DNA from: Rhabditoides inermis
Taxonomy: Eukaryota; Nematoda; Chromadorea; Rhabditida; Rhabditidae
NCBI GenBank assembly: GCA_963966185.1
Contig: CAWZYM010000423.1
Coordinates: forward strand, 702,760-766,759
Length of the DNA: 64,000 bases
Direction: 5' to 3'
Under the pieces are notes generated by a model. That model had not been told where the DNA came from. It made no database searches and saw nothing but the letters and a program-made list of their open reading frames with translations. Made by a program: the position numbers and the translations under genes. Shown here piece after piece: positions 46,280-61,224 of the stretch (position 1 is the first letter of the stretch; each line of letters starts with the position of its first letter).

Positions 46280-49200
46280 CCCATTTGCAGAAGACGAAAA
46301 GTGAGTGTGTAGATTCTGAAACAACCGTTGGTTCGATCACAGTTCGTGTCGGGAATTGTACAGAATGAGTTATACTTGCAAATTCGATGGTTCAGGTACT
46401 TGGCCGCCTCGGAACCCAGTGTAGAGACCATTTCACAAACAGCCCATTTGCAGGAGACGAAAAGTGAGTGTGTAGATTCTAAAACAACTGTTGGTTCGAT
46501 CACAGTTCGTGTCGGGAATTGTACAGAATGAATTATACTTGCAAATTCAATGATTCAGGTACTTGGCCGCCTCGGAACCCAGTGTAGAGACCATATCATA
46601 AACAGCCCATTTGCAGGAGACGGAAAGTGAGTGTGTAGATTCTAAAACAACCGTTGGTTCGATCACAGTTCGTGTCGGGAATTGTACAGAATGAATTATA
46701 CTTGCAAATTCAATGATTCGGGTACTTGGCCGCCTCGGAACCCAGTGTAGAGACCATATCATAAACAGCCCATTTGCAGGAGACGAAAAGTAAGTGTGTA
46801 GATTCTAAAACAACCGTTGGTTCGATCACAGTTCGTGTCGGTAATTGTACAGACTGAATTATAATTGCAAATTCAATGATTCAGGTTTTTGGCCGCCTCG
46901 GAACCCAGTGTAGAGACCATTTCATAAACAGCCCATTTGCAGGAGACGAAAAGTGAGTGTGTAAATTCTATAACAACCGTTGGTTCGATCACAGTTCGTG
47001 TCGGGAATTGTACAGGATGAATTATACTTGCAAATTCAATGATTCAGGTACTTGGCCGCCTCGGAACCCAGTGTAGAGACCATATCATAAACAGCCCATT
47101 TGCAGGAGACGAAAAGTGAGTGTGTAGATTCTAAAACAACCGTTGGTTCGATCACAGTTCGTGTCGGGAATTGTACAGACTGAATTATACTTGCAAATTC
47201 AATGATTCAGGTACTTGGCCGCCTCGGAACCCAGTGTAGAGACCATATCATAAACAGCCCATTTGCAGGAAACGAAAAGTGAGTGTGTAGATTCTAAAAC
47301 AACCGTTGGTTCGATCACAGTTCGTGTCGGGAATTGTACAGACTGAATTATAATTGCAAATACAATGATTCAGGTACTTGGCCGCATCGGAACCCAGTGT
47401 AGAGATCATTTCATAAACAGCCCATTTGCAGGAGACGAAAAGTGAGTGTGTAGATTCTATAACAAACCGTTGGTTCGATCACAGTTCGTGCCGGGAATTG
47501 TACAGAATGAATTATACTTGCAAATTCAATGATTCAGGTACTTGGCCGCCTCGGAACCCAGTGTAGAGACCATTACATAAACAGCCCATTTGCAGGAGAC
47601 GAAAAGTGAGTGTGTAGATTCTAAAACAACCGTTGGTTCGATCACAGTTCGTGTCGGGAATTGTACAGAATGAATTATACTTGCAAATTCAATGATTCAG
47701 GTACTTGGCCGCCTCGGAACCCAGTGTAGAGACCATATCATAAACAGCCCATTTGCAGGAGACGAAAAGTGAGTGTGTAGATTCTAAAACAACCGTAGGT
47801 TCGATTTCAGTTCGTGTCGGGAATTGTACAGACTGAATTATAATTGCCAATTCAATGATTCAGGTACTTGGCCGCATCGGAACCCAGTGTAGAGACCATT
47901 ACATAAACAGTCCGAATGCAGGAGACGAAAAGTGAGTGTGTAGATTCTAAAACAACCGTTGGTTCGGTCACAGTTCGTGTCGGAAATTGTACAGACTGAA
48001 TTGTAATTGCAAATTCAATGATTCAGGTACTTGGCCGCATCGGAACCCAGTGTAGAGACCATTTCATAAACAGCCCATTTGCAGGAGACGAAAAGTGAGT
48101 GTGTAGATTCTATAACAAACCGTTGGTTCGATCACAGTTCGTGTCGGGAATTGTACAGAATGAATTATACTTGCAAATTCAATGATTCAGGTACTTGGCC
48201 GCCTCGGAACCCAGTGTAGAGACCATTTCATAAACAGCCCATTTGCAGAAGACGAAAAGTGAGTGTGCAGATTCTAAAACTACCGTTGGTTCGATCACAG
48301 TTCGTGTCGGGAATTGTACAGAATGAATTATACTTGCAAATTCAATGATTCAGGTACTTGGTCGCCTCGGAACCCAGTGTAGAGACCATTTCATAAACAG
48401 CCCATTTGCAGAAGACGAAAAGTGAGTATGTAGATTCTGAAACAACCGTTGGTTCGATCACAGTTCGTGTCGGGAATTGTACAGAATGAGTTATACTTGC
48501 AAATTCGATGGTTCAGGTACTTGGCCGCCTCGGAACCCAGTGTAGAGACCATTTCATAAACAGCCCATTTGCAGGAGACGAAAAGTGAGTGTGTAGATTC
48601 TAAAACAACTGTTGGTTCGATCACAGTTCGTGTCGGGAATTGTACAGAATGAATTATACTTGCAAATTCAATGATTCAGGATTCAGGTACTTGGCCGCCT
48701 CGGAACCCAGTGTAGAGACCATTACATAAACAGCCCATTCGCAGGAGACGGAAAGTGAGTGTGTAGATTCTAAAACAACCGTTGGTTCGATCACAGTTCG
48801 TGTCGGGAATTGTACAGAATGAATTATACTTGCAAATTCAATGATTCAGGTACTTGGCCGCCTCGGAACCCAGTGTAGAGACCATATCATAAACAGCCCA
48901 TTTGCAGGAGACGGAAAGTGAGTGTGTAGATTCTAAAACAACCGTTGGTTCGATCACAGTTCGTGTCGGGAATTGTACAGAATGAATTATACTTGCAACT
49001 TCAATGATTCGGGTACTTGGCCGCCTCGGAACCCAGTGTAGAGACCATATCATAAACAGCCCATTTGCAGGAGACGAAAAGTAAGTGTGTAGATTCTAAA
49101 ACAACCGTTGGTTCGATCACAGTTCGTGTCGGTAATTGTACAGACTGAATTATAATTGCAAATTCAATGATTCAGGTTTTTGACCGCCTTGGAACCCAGT

Positions 49201-52200
49201 GTAGAGACCATTTCATAAACAGCCCATTTGCAGGAGACGAAAAGTGAGTGTGTAAATTCTATAACAACCGTTGGTTCGATCACAGTTCGTGTCGGGAATT
49301 GTACAGGATGAATTATACTTGCAAATTCAATGATTCGGGTACTTGGCCGCCTCGGAACCCAGTGTAGAGACCATTTCATGAACAGCTCATTTGCAGAAGA
49401 CGAAAAGTGAGTGTGTAGATTCTAAAACAACCGTTGGTTCGATCACAGTTCGTGTCGGGAATTGTACAGAATGAATTATACTTGCAAATTCAATGATTTA
49501 GGTACTTGGCCGCCTCGGAACCCAGTGTAGAGACCATTACATAAACAGTCCATTTGCAGGAGACGGAAAGTGAGTGTGTAAATTCTAAAACAACCGTTGG
49601 TTCGATCACAGTTCGTGTCGGGAATTGTACCGACTGAATTATACTTGCAAATTCAATGATTCAGGTACTTGGCCGCCTCGGAACCCAGTGTAGAGACCAT
49701 ATCATAAACAGCCCATTTGCAGGAGACGAAAAGTGAGTGTGTAGATTCTAAAACAACCGTTGGTTCGATCACAGTTCGTGTCGGGAATTGTACAGAATGA
49801 ATTATACTTGCAAATTCGAAGATTCAGGTACTTGGCCGCCTCGGAACCCAGTGTAGAGACCATATCATAAACAGCCCATTTGCAGGAGACGAAAAGTGAG
49901 TGTGTAGATTCTAAAACAACCGTTGGTTCGATTTCAGTTCGTGTCGGGAATTGTACAGACTGAATTATAATTGCCAATTCAATGATTCAGGTACTTGGCC
50001 GCCTCGGAACCCAGTGTAGAGACCATTACATAAACAGTCCATTTGCAGGAGACGGAAAGTGAGTGTGTAGATTCTAAAACTACCGTTGGTTCGATCACAG
50101 TTCGTGTCGGGAATTGTACAGAATGAATTATAATTGCCAATTCAATGATTTAGGTACTTGGCCGCCTCGGAACCCAGTGTAGAGACCATTACATAAACAG
50201 TCCATTTGCAGGAGACGGAAAGTGAGTGTGTAGATTCTAAAACAACGGTTGGTTCGATCACAGTTCGTGTCGGGAATTGTACAGACTGAATTATACTTGC
50301 AAATTCAATGATTCAGGTACTTGGCCGCCTCGGAACCCAGTGTAGAGACCATATCATAAACAGCCCATTTGCAGGAGACGAAAAGTGAGTGTGTAGATTC
50401 TAAAACAACCGTTGGTTCGATCACAGTTCGTGTCGGGAATTGTACAGAATGAATTATACTTGCAAATTCGAAGATTCAGGTACTTGGCCGCCTCGGAACC
50501 CAGTGTAGAGACCATATCATAAACAGCCCATTTGCAGGAGACGAAAAGTGAGTGTGTAGATTCTAAAACAACCGTTGGTTCGATTTCAGTTCGTGTCGGG
50601 AATTGTACAGACTGAATTATAATTGCCAATTCAATGATTCAGGTACTTGGCCGCCTCGGAACCCAGTGTAGAGACCATTACATAAACAGTCCATTTGCAG
50701 GAGACGGAAAGTGAGTGTGTAGATTCTAAAACTACCGTTGGTTCGATCACAGTTCGTGTCGGGAATTGTACAGAATGAATTATAATTGCAAATTCAATGA
50801 TTCAGGTACTTGGCCGCCTCGGAACCCAGTGTAGAGACCATATCATAAACAGCCCATTTGCAGGAGACGAAAAGTGAGTTTGTAGATTCTAAAACAACCG
50901 TTAGTTCGATCACAGTTCGTGTCGGGAATTGTACAGACTGAATTATACTTGCAAATTCAATGATTCAGGTACTTGGCCGCCTCGGAACCCAGTGTAGAGA
51001 CCATATCATAAACAGCCCATTTGCAGGAGACGAAAAGTAAGTGTGTAGATTCTAAAACAACCGTTGGTTCGATCACAGTTCGTGTCGGGATATGTACAGA
51101 CTGAATTATAATTGCAAATTCAATGTTTCAGGTTTTTGGCCGCCTCGGAACCCAGTGTAGAGACCATATCATAAACAGCCCATTTGCAGGAGACGAAAAG
51201 TGAGTGTGTAGATTCTAAAACAACCGTTGGTTCGATCACAGTTCGTGTCGGAAATTGTACAGACTGAATTATAATTGCCAATTCAATGATTTAGGTACTT
51301 GGCCGCCTCGGAACCCAGTGTAGAGACCATTACATAAACAGTCCATTTGCAGGAGACGGAAAGTGAGTGTGTAGATTCTAAAAACAACCGTTGGTTCGAT
51401 CACAGTTCGTGTCGGGAATTGTACAGACTGAATTATACTTGCAAATTCAATGATTCAGGTACTTGGCCGCCTCGGAACCCAGTGTAGAGACCATTTCATA
51501 AACAGCCCATTTGCAGAAGACGAAAAGTGAGTGTGTAGATTCTAAAACAACCGTTAGTTCGATCACAGTTCGTGTCGGGAATTGTACAGAATGAATTATA
51601 CTTGCAAATTCAATGGTTCAGGTACTTGGCCGCCTCGGAACCCAGTGTAGAGACCATATCATAAACAGCCCATTTGCAGGAGACGAAAAGTGAGTGTGTA
51701 GATTCTAAAACAACCGTTGGTTCGATCACAGTTCGTGTCGGGAATTGTACAGAATAAATTTAACTTGCAAATTCGAAGATTCAGGTACTTGGCCGCCTCG
51801 GAACCCAGTGTGGAGACCATATCATAAACAGCCCATTTGCAGGAGACGAAAAGTGAGTGTGTAGATTCTAAAACAACCGTTGGTTCGATCACAGTTCGTG
51901 TCAATAATTGTACAGACTGAATTATACTTGCAAATTCAATGATTCAGGATTCAGGTACTTGGCCGCCTCGGAACCCAGTGTAGAGACCATTACATAAACA
52001 GCCCATTTGCAGGAGACAAAAAGTGAGTGTGTAGAATCTAAAACAACCGTTGGTTCGATCACAGTTCGTGTCGGGAATTGTACAGAATGAATTATACTTG
52101 CAACTTCAATGATTCAGGTACTTGGCCGCCTCGGAACCCAGTGTAGAGACCATATCATAAACAGCCCATTTGCAGAAGACGAAAAGTGAGTGTGTAGATT

Positions 52201-55200
52201 CTGAAACAACCGTTGGTTCGATCACAGTTCGTGTCGGGAATTGTACAGAATGAGTTATACTTGCAAATTCGATGGTTCAGGTACTTGGCCGCCTCGGAAC
52301 CCAGTGTGGAGACCATTTCATAAACAGCCCATTTGCAGGAGACGAAAAGTGAGTGTGTAGATTCTAAAACAACTGTTGGTTCGATCACAGTTCGTGTCGG
52401 GAATTGTACAGATTGAATTATACTTGCAAATTCAATGATTCAGGTACTTGGCCGCCTCGGAACCCAGTGTAGAGACCATATCATAAACAGCCCATTTGCA
52501 GGAGACGGAAAGTGAGTGTGTAGATTCTAAAACAACCGTTGGTTCGATCACAGTTCGTGTCGGGAATTGTACAGAATGAATTATACTTGCAAATTCAATG
52601 ATTCGGGTACTTGGCCGCCTCGGAACCCAGTGTAGAGACCATATCATAAACAGCCCATTTGCAGGAGACGAAAAGTAAGTGTGTAGATTCTAAAACAACC
52701 GTTGGTTCGATCACAGTTCGTGTCGGTAATTGTACAGACTGAATTATAATTGCAAATTCAATGATTCAGGTTTTTGGCCGCCTCGGAACCCAGTGTAGAG
52801 ACCATTTCATAAACAGCCCATTTGCAGGAGACGAAAAGTGAGTGTGTAAATTTTATAACAACCGTTGGTTCGATCACAGTTCGTGTCGGGAATTGTACAG
52901 GATGAATTATACTTGCAAATTCAATGATTCAGGTACTTGGCCGCCTCGGAACCCAGTGTAGAGACCATATCATAAACAGCCCATTTGCAGGAGACGAAAA
53001 GTGAGTGTGTAGATTCTAAAACAACCGTTGGTTCGATCACAGTTCGTGTCGGGAATTGTACAGACTGAATTATACTTGCAAATTCAATGATTCAGGTACT
53101 TGGTCGCCTCGGAACCCAGTGTAGAGACCATATCATAAACAGCCCATTTGCAGGAAACGAAAAGTGAGTGTGTAGATTCTAAAACAACCGTTGGTTCGAT
53201 CACAGTTCGTGTCGGGAATTGTACAGACTGAATTATAATTGCAAATACAATGATTCAGGTACTTGGCCGCATCGGAACCCAGTGTAGAGATCATTTCATA
53301 AACAGCCCATTTGCAGGAGACGAAAAGTGAGTGTGTAGATTCTATAACAAACCGTTGGTTCGATCACAGTTCGTGCCGGGAATTGTACAGAATGAATTAT
53401 ACTTGCAAATTCAATGATTCAGGTACTTGGCCGCCTCGGAACCCAGTGTAGAGACCATTACATAAACAGCCCATTTGCAGGAGACGAAAAGTGTGTGTGT
53501 AGATTCTAAAACAACCGTTGGTTCGATCACAGTTCGTGTCGGGAATTGTACAGAATGAATTATACTTGCAAATTCAATGATTCAGGTACTTGGCCGCCTC
53601 GGAACCCAGTGTAGAGACCATATCATAAACAGCCCATTTGCAGGAGACGAAAAGTGAGTGTGTAGATTCTAAAACAACCGTAGGTTCGATTTCAGTTCGT
53701 GTCGGGAATTGTACAGACTGAATTATAATTGCCAATTCAATGATTCAGGTACTTGGCCGCATCGGAACCCAGTGTAGAGACCATTACATAAACAGTCCAA
53801 TTGCAGGAGACGAAAAGTGAGTGTGTAGATTCTAAAACAACCGTTGGTTCGGTCACAGTTCGTGTCGGAAATTGTACAGACTGAATTGTAATTGCAAATT
53901 CAATGATTCAGGTACTTGGCCGCATCGGAACCCAGTGTAGAGACCATTTCATAAACAGCCCATTTGCAGGAGACGAAAAGTGAGTGTGTAGATTCTATAA
54001 CAAACCGTTGGTTCGATCACAGTTCGTGTCGGGAATTGTACAGAATGAATTATACTTGCAAATTCAATGATTCAGGTACTTGGCCGCCTCGGAACCCAGT
54101 GTAGAGACCATTTCATAAACAGCCCATTTGCAGAAGACGAAAAGTGAGTGTGCAGATTCTAAAACTACCGTTGGTTCGATCACAGTTCGTGTCGGGAATT
54201 GTACAGAATGAATTATACTTGCAAATTCAATGATTCAGGTACTTGGTCGCCTCGGAACCCAGTGTAGAGACCATTTCATAAACAGCCCATTTGCAGAAGA
54301 CGAAAAGTGAGTATGTAGATTCTGAAACAACCGTTGGTTCGATCACAGTTCGTGTCGGGAATTGTACAGAATGAATTATACTTGCAAATTCAATGATTCA
54401 GGATTCAGGTACTTGGCCGCCTCGGAACCCAGTGTAGAGACCATTTCATAAACAGCCCATTTGCAGGAGACGAAAAGTGAGTGTGTAGATACTAAAACAA
54501 CTGTTGGTTCGATCACAGTTCGGGTCGGGAATTGTACAGAATGAATTATACTTGCAAATTCAATGATTCAGGATTCAGGTACTTGGCCGCCTCGGAACCC
54601 AGTGTAGAGACCATTACATAAACAGCCCATTTGCAGGAGACGGAAAGTGAGTGTGTAGATTCTAAAACAACCGTTGGTTCGATCACAGTTCGTGTCGGGA
54701 ATTGTACAGAATGAATTATACTTGCAAATTCAATGATTCAGGTACTTGGCCGCCTCGGAACCCAGTGTAGAGACCATATCATAAACAGCCCATTTGCAGG
54801 AGACGGAAAGTGAGTGTGTAGATTCTAAAACAACCGTTGGTTCGATCACAGTTCGTGTCGGGAATTGTACAGAATGAATTATACTTGCAAATTCAATGAT
54901 TCGGGTACTTGGCCGCCTCGGAACCCAGTGTAGAGACCATATCATAAACAGCCCATTTGCAGGAGACGAAAAGTAAGTGTGTAGATTCTAAAACAACCGT
55001 TGGTTCGATCACAGTTCGTGTCGGTAATTGTACAGACTGAATTATAATTGCAAATTCAATGATTCAGGTTTTTGACCGCCTCGGAACCCAGTGTAGAGAC
55101 CATTTCATAAACAGCCCATTTGCAGGAGACGAAAAGTGAGTGTGTAAATTCTATAACAACCGTTGGTTCGATCACAGTTCGTGTCGGGAATTGTACAGGA

Positions 55201-58200
55201 TGAATTATACTTGCAAATTCAATGATTCGGGTACTTGGCCGCCTCGGAACCCAGTGTAGAGACCATTTCATGAACAGCTCATTTGCAGAAGACGAAAAGT
55301 GAGTGTGTAGATTCTAAAACAACCGTTGGTTCGATCACAGTTCGTGTCGGGAATTGTACAGAATGAATTATACTTGCAAATTCAATGATTCAGGTACTTG
55401 GCCGCCTCGGAACCCAGTGTAGAGACCATATCATAAACAGCCCATTTGCAGGAGACGAAAAGTGAGTGTGTAGATTCTAAAACAACCGTTGGTTCGATCA
55501 CAGTTCGTGTCGGTAATTGTACAGACTGAATTATAATTGCAAATTCAATGATTCAGGTTTTTGACCGCCTCGGAACCCAGTGTAGAGACCATTTCATAAA
55601 CAGCCCATTTGCAGGAGACGAAAAGTGAGTGTGTAAATTCTATAACAACCGTTGGTTCGATCACAGTTCGTGTCGGGAATTGTACAGGATGAATTATACT
55701 TGCAAATTCAATGATTCGGGTACTTGGCCGCCTCGGAACCCAGTGTAGAGACCATTTCATGAACAGCTCATTTGCAGAAGACGAAAAGTGAGTGTGTAGA
55801 TTCTAAAACAACCGTTGGTTCGATCACAGTTCGTGTCGGGAATTGTACAGAATGAATTATACTTGCAAATTCAATGATTCAGGTACTTGGCCGCCTCGGA
55901 ACCCAGTGTAGAGACCATATCATAAACAGCCCATTTGCAGGAGACGAAAAGTGAGTGTGTAGATTCTAAAACAACCGTTGGTTCGATCACAGTTCGTGTC
56001 GAGAATTGTACAGACTGAATTATAATTGCCAATTCAATGATTTAGGTACTTGGCCGCCTCGGAACCCAGTGTAGAGACCATTACATAAACAGTCCATTTG
56101 CAGGAGTCGGAAAGTGAGTGTGTAGATTCTAAAACAACCGTTGGTTCGATCACAGTTCGTGTCGGGAATTGTACAGACTGAATTATACTTGCAAATTCAA
56201 TGATTCAGGTACTTGGCCGCCTCGGAACCCAGTGTAGAGACCATATCATAAACAGCCCATTTGCAGGAGACGAAAAGTGAGTGTGTAGATTCTAAAACAA
56301 CCGTTGGTTCGATCACAGTTCGTGTCGGGAATTGTACAGAATGAATTATACTTGCAAATTCGAAGATTCAGGTACTTGGCCGCCTCGGAACCCAGTGTAG
56401 AGACCATATCATAAACAGCCCATTTGCAGGAGACGAAAAGTGAGTGTGTAGATTCTAAAACAACCGTTGGTTCGATTTCAGTTCGTGTCGGGAATTGTAC
56501 AGACTGAATTATAATTGCCAATTCAATGATTCAGGTACTTGGCCGCCTCGGAACCCAGTGTAGAGACCATTACATAAACAGTCCATTTGCAGGAGACGGA
56601 AAGTGAGTGTGTAGATTCTAAAACTACCGTTGGTTCGATCACAGTTCGTGTCGGGAATTGTACAGAATGAATTATAATTGCCAATTCAATGATTTAGGTA
56701 CTTGGCCGCCTCGGAACCCAGTGTAGAGACCATTACATAAACAGTCCATTTGCAGGAGACGGAAAGTGAGTGTGTAGATTCTAAAACAACGGTTGGTTCG
56801 ATCACAGTTCGTGTCGGGAATTGTACAGACTGAATTATACTTGCAAATTCAATGATTCAGGTACTTGGCCGCCTCGGAACCCAGTGTAGAGACCATATCA
56901 TAAACAGCCCATTTGCAGGAGACGAAAAGTGAGTGTGTAGATTCTAAAACAACCGTTGGTTCGATCACAGTTCGTGTCGGGAATTGTACAGAATGAATTA
57001 TACTTGCAAATTCGAAGATTCAGGTACTTGGCCGCCTCGGAACCCAGTGTAGAGACCATATCATAAACAGCCCATTTGCAGGAGACGAAAAGTGAGTGTG
57101 TAGATTCTAAAACAACCGTTGGTTCGATTTCAGTTCGTGTCGGGAATTGTACAGACTGAATTATAATTGCCAATTCAATGATTCAGGTACTTGGCCGCCT
57201 CGGAACCCAGTGTAGAGACCATTACATAAACAGTCCATTTGCAGGAGACGGAAAGTGAGTGTGTAGATTCTAAAACTACCGTTGGTTCGATCACAGTTCG
57301 TGTCGGGAATTGTACAGAATGAATTATAATTGCAAATTCAATGATTCAGGTACTTGGCCGCCTCGGAACCCAGTGTAGAGACCATATCATAAACAGCCCA
57401 TTTGCAGGAGACGAAAAGTGAGTTTGTAGATTCTAAAACAACCGTTAGTTCGATCACAGTTCGTGTCGGGAATTGTACAGACTGAATTATACTTGCAAAT
57501 TCAATGATTCAGGTACTTGGCCGCCTCGGAACCCAGTGTAGAGACCATATCATAAACAGCCCATTTGCAGGAGACGAAAAGTAAGTGTGTAGATTCTAAA
57601 ACAACCGTTGGTTCGATCACAGTTCGTGTCGGGATATGTACAGACTGAATTATAATTGCAAATTCAATGATTCAGGTTTTTGGCCGCCTCGGAACCCAGT
57701 GTAGAGACCATATCATAAACAGCCCATTTGCAGGAGACGAAAAGTGAGTGTGTAGATTCTAAAACAACCGTTGGTTCGATCACAGTTCGTGTCGGGAATT
57801 GTACAGACTGAATTATAATTGCCAATTCAATGATTTAGGTACTTGGCCGCCTCGGAACCCAGTGTAGAGACCATTACATAAACAGTCCATTTGCAGGAGA
57901 CGGAAAGTGAGTGTGTAGATTCTAAAAACAACCGTTGGTTCGATCACAGTTCGTGTCGGGAATTGTACAGACTGAATTATACTTGCAAATTCAATGATTC
58001 AGGTACTTGGCCGCCTCGGAACCCAGTGTAGAGACCATTTCATAAACAGCCCATTTGCAGAAGACGAAAAGTGAGTGTGTAGATTCTAAAACAACCGTTA
58101 GTTCGATCACAGTTCGTGTCGGGAATTGTACAGAATGAATTATACTTGCAAATTCAATGGTTCAGGTACTTGGCCGCCTCGGAACCCAGTGTAGAGACCA

Positions 58201-58710
58201 TATCATAAACAGCCCATTTGCAGGAGACGAAAAGTGAGTGTGTAGATTCTAAAACAACCGTTGGTTCGATCACAGTTCGTGTCGGGAATTGTACAGAATA
58301 AATTTAACTTGCAAATTCGAAGATTCAGGTACTTGGCCGCCTCGGAACCCAGTGTGGAGACCATATCATAAACAGCCCATTTGCAGAAGACGAAAAGTGA
58401 GTGTGTAGATTCTAAAACAACCGTTGGTTCGATCACAGTTCGTGTCAATAATTGTACAGACTGAATTATACTTGCAAATTCAATGATTCAGGATTCAGGT
58501 ACTTGGCCGCCTCGGAACCCAGTGTAGAGACCATTACATAAACAGCCCATTTGCAGGAGACAAAAAGTGAGTGTGTAGAATCTAAAACAACCGTTGGTTC
58601 GATCACAGTTCGTGTCGGGAATTGTACAGAATGAATTATTCTTGCAACTTCAATGATTCAGGTACTTGGCCGCCTCGGAACCCAGTGTAGAGACCATATC
58701 ATAAACAGCC
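46280..58710. repeat. 5.9/6.5-kb tandem duplication
   Basis: About 46280-52165 recurs at about 52166-58710. The offset is 5885 bp at first (for example GTGCCGGG at 47489 and 53374), 5892 after an extra GATTCAG, then 6544 once four further monomers are counted. Part of that growth is a 489-bp three-monomer tandem duplication (55056 and 55545). Shared rare features include TTGACCGCC, GTGTCAATAATTGTAC and AAAAACAACCG. Confidence 0.87.
55020..55990. repeat. 489-bp (3-monomer) tandem duplication
   Basis: The TTTTTGACCGCC monomer and the two that follow (with CAGGATGAATT and CATGAACAGCTCATTTGC) appear twice, 489 bp apart. The corresponding place at 49.1-49.5 kb has one copy, so this arose after the 6-kb duplication. 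Confidence 0.85.
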
Positions 58711-60545
58711 CATTTGCAGGAGACGAAAAGTGAGTGTGTCGATTCTAAAACAACCGTTGGTTCGATCACAGTTCGTGTCGGGAATTGTACAGAATGAATT
58801 ATAATTGCAAATTCAATGATTCAGGTACTTGGCCGCCTCGGAACCCAGTGTAGAGACCATATCATAAACAGCCCATTTGCAGGAGACGAAAAGTGAGTGT
58901 GTCGATTCTAAAACAACCGTTGGTTCGATCACAGTTCGTGACGGGAATTGTACAGAATGAATTATAATTGCAAATTCAATGATTCAGGTACTTGGCCGCC
59001 TCGGAACCCAGTGTAGAGACCATATCATAAACAGCCCATTTGCAGGACACGAAAAGTGAGTTTGTAGATTCTAAAACAACCGTTAGTTCGATCACAGTTC
59101 GTGTCGGGAATTGTACAGACTGAATTATACTTGCAAATTCAATGATTCAGGTACTTGGCCGCCTCGGAACCCAGTGTAGAGACCATATCATAAACAGCCC
59201 ATTTGCAGGAGACGAAAAGTAAGTGTGTAGATTCTAAAACAACCGTTGGTTCGATCACAGTTCGTGTCGGGAATTGTACAGACTGAATTATAATTGCAAA
59301 TTCAATGATTCAGGTTTTTGGCCGCCTCGGAACCCAGTGTAGAGACCATTTCATAAACAGCCCATTTGCAGGAGACGAAAAGTGAGTGTGTAGATTCTAA
59401 AACAACCGTTGGTTCGATCACAGTTCGTGTCGGGATATGTACAGACTGAATTATAATTGCAAATTCAATGATTCAGGTACTTGGCCGCCTCGGAACCCAG
59501 TGTAGAGACCATATCATAAACAGCCCATTTGCAGGAGACGAAAAGTGAGTGTGTCGATTCTAAAACAACCGTTGGTTCGATCACAGTTCGTGTCGGGAAT
59601 TGTACAGAATGAATTATAATTGCAAATTCAATGATTCAGGATTCAGGTACTTGGCCGCCTCGGAACCCAGTGTAGAGACCATTACATAAACAGCCCATTT
59701 GCAGGAGACAAAAAGTGAGTGTGTAGAATCTAAAACAACCGTTGGTTCGATCACAGTTCGTGTCGGGAATTGTACAGAATGAATTATTCTTGCAACTTCA
59801 ATGATTCAGGTACTTGGCCGCCTCGGAACCCAGTGTAGAGACCATATCATAAACAGCCCATTTGCAGGAGACGAAAAGTGAGTGTGTCGATTTTAAAACA
59901 ACCGTTGGTTCGATCACAGTTCGTGTCGGGAATTGTACAGAATGAATTATAATTGCAAATTCAATGATTCAGGTACTTGGCCGCCTCGGAACCCAGTGTA
60001 GAGACCATATCATAAACAGCCCATTTGCAGGAGACGAAAAGTGAGTGTGTCGATTCTAAAACAACCGTTGGTTCGATCACAGTTCGTGACGGGAATTGTA
60101 CAGAATGAATTATAATTGCAAATTCAATGATTCAGGTACTTGGCCGCCTCGGAACCCAGTGTAGAGACCATATCATAAACAGCCCATTTGCAGGACACGA
60201 AAAGTGAGTTTGTAGATTCTAAAACAACCGTTAGTTCGATCACAGTTCGTGTCGGGAATTGTACAGACTGAATTATACTTGCAAATTCAATGATTCAGGT
60301 ACTTGGCCGCCTCGGAACCCAGTGTAGAGACCATATCATAAACAGCCCATTTGCAGGAGACGAAAAGTAAGTGTGTAGATTCTAGAACAACCGTTGGTTC
60401 GATCACAGTTCGTGTCGGGAATTGTACAGACTGAATTATAATTGCAAATTCAATGATTCAGGTTTTTGGCCGCCTCGGAACCCAGTGTAGAGACCATTTC
60501 ATAAACAGCCCATTTGCAGGAGACGAAAAGTGAGTGTGTAGATTC
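58491..60545. repeat. 1148-bp (7-monomer) tandem duplication
   Basis: GGATTCAGGT of the 170-bp monomer is at 58491 and 59639, exactly 6 x 163 + 170 apart. Both are followed by GACAAAAAGTG with GTAGAATC, TTATTCTTGC, two GTGTGTCGATT monomers, CGTGACGGG and GGACACGAAAAG. The second copy departs near 60545. Confidence 0.87.
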
Positions 60546-61224
60546 TATAACAAACCGTTGGTTCGATCACAGTTCGTGTCGGGAATTGTACAGGATGAAT
60601 TATACTTGCAAATTCAATGATTCGGGTACTTGGCCGCCTCGGAACCCAGTGTAGAGACCATTTCATGAACAGCCCATTTGCAGAAGACGAAAAGTGAGTG
60701 TGTAGATTCTAAAACAACCGTTGGTTCGATCACAGTTCGTGTCGGGAATTGTACAGAATGAATTATACTTGCAAATTCAATGATTCAGGTACTTGGCCGC
60801 CTCGGAACCCAGTGTAGAGACCATATCATAAACAGCCCATTTGCAGGAGACGAAAAGTGAGTGTGTAGATTCAAAAACAACCGTTGGTTCGATCACAGTT
60901 CGTGTCGGGAATTGTACAGAATGAATTATACTTGCAAATTCGAAGATTCAGGTACTTGGCCGCCTCGGAACCCAGTGTAGAGACCATATCATAAACAGCC
61001 CATTTGCAGGAGACGAAAAGTGAGTGTGTAGATTCTAAAACAACCGTTGGTTCAATTTCAGTTCGTGTCGGGAATTGTACAGACTGAATTATAATTGCCA
61101 ATTCAATGATTCAGGTACTTGGCCGCCTCGGAACCCAGTGTAGAGACCATTACATAAACAGTCCATTTGCAGGAGACGGAAAGTGAGTGTGTAGATTCTA
61201 AAACAACCGTTGGTTCGATAACAG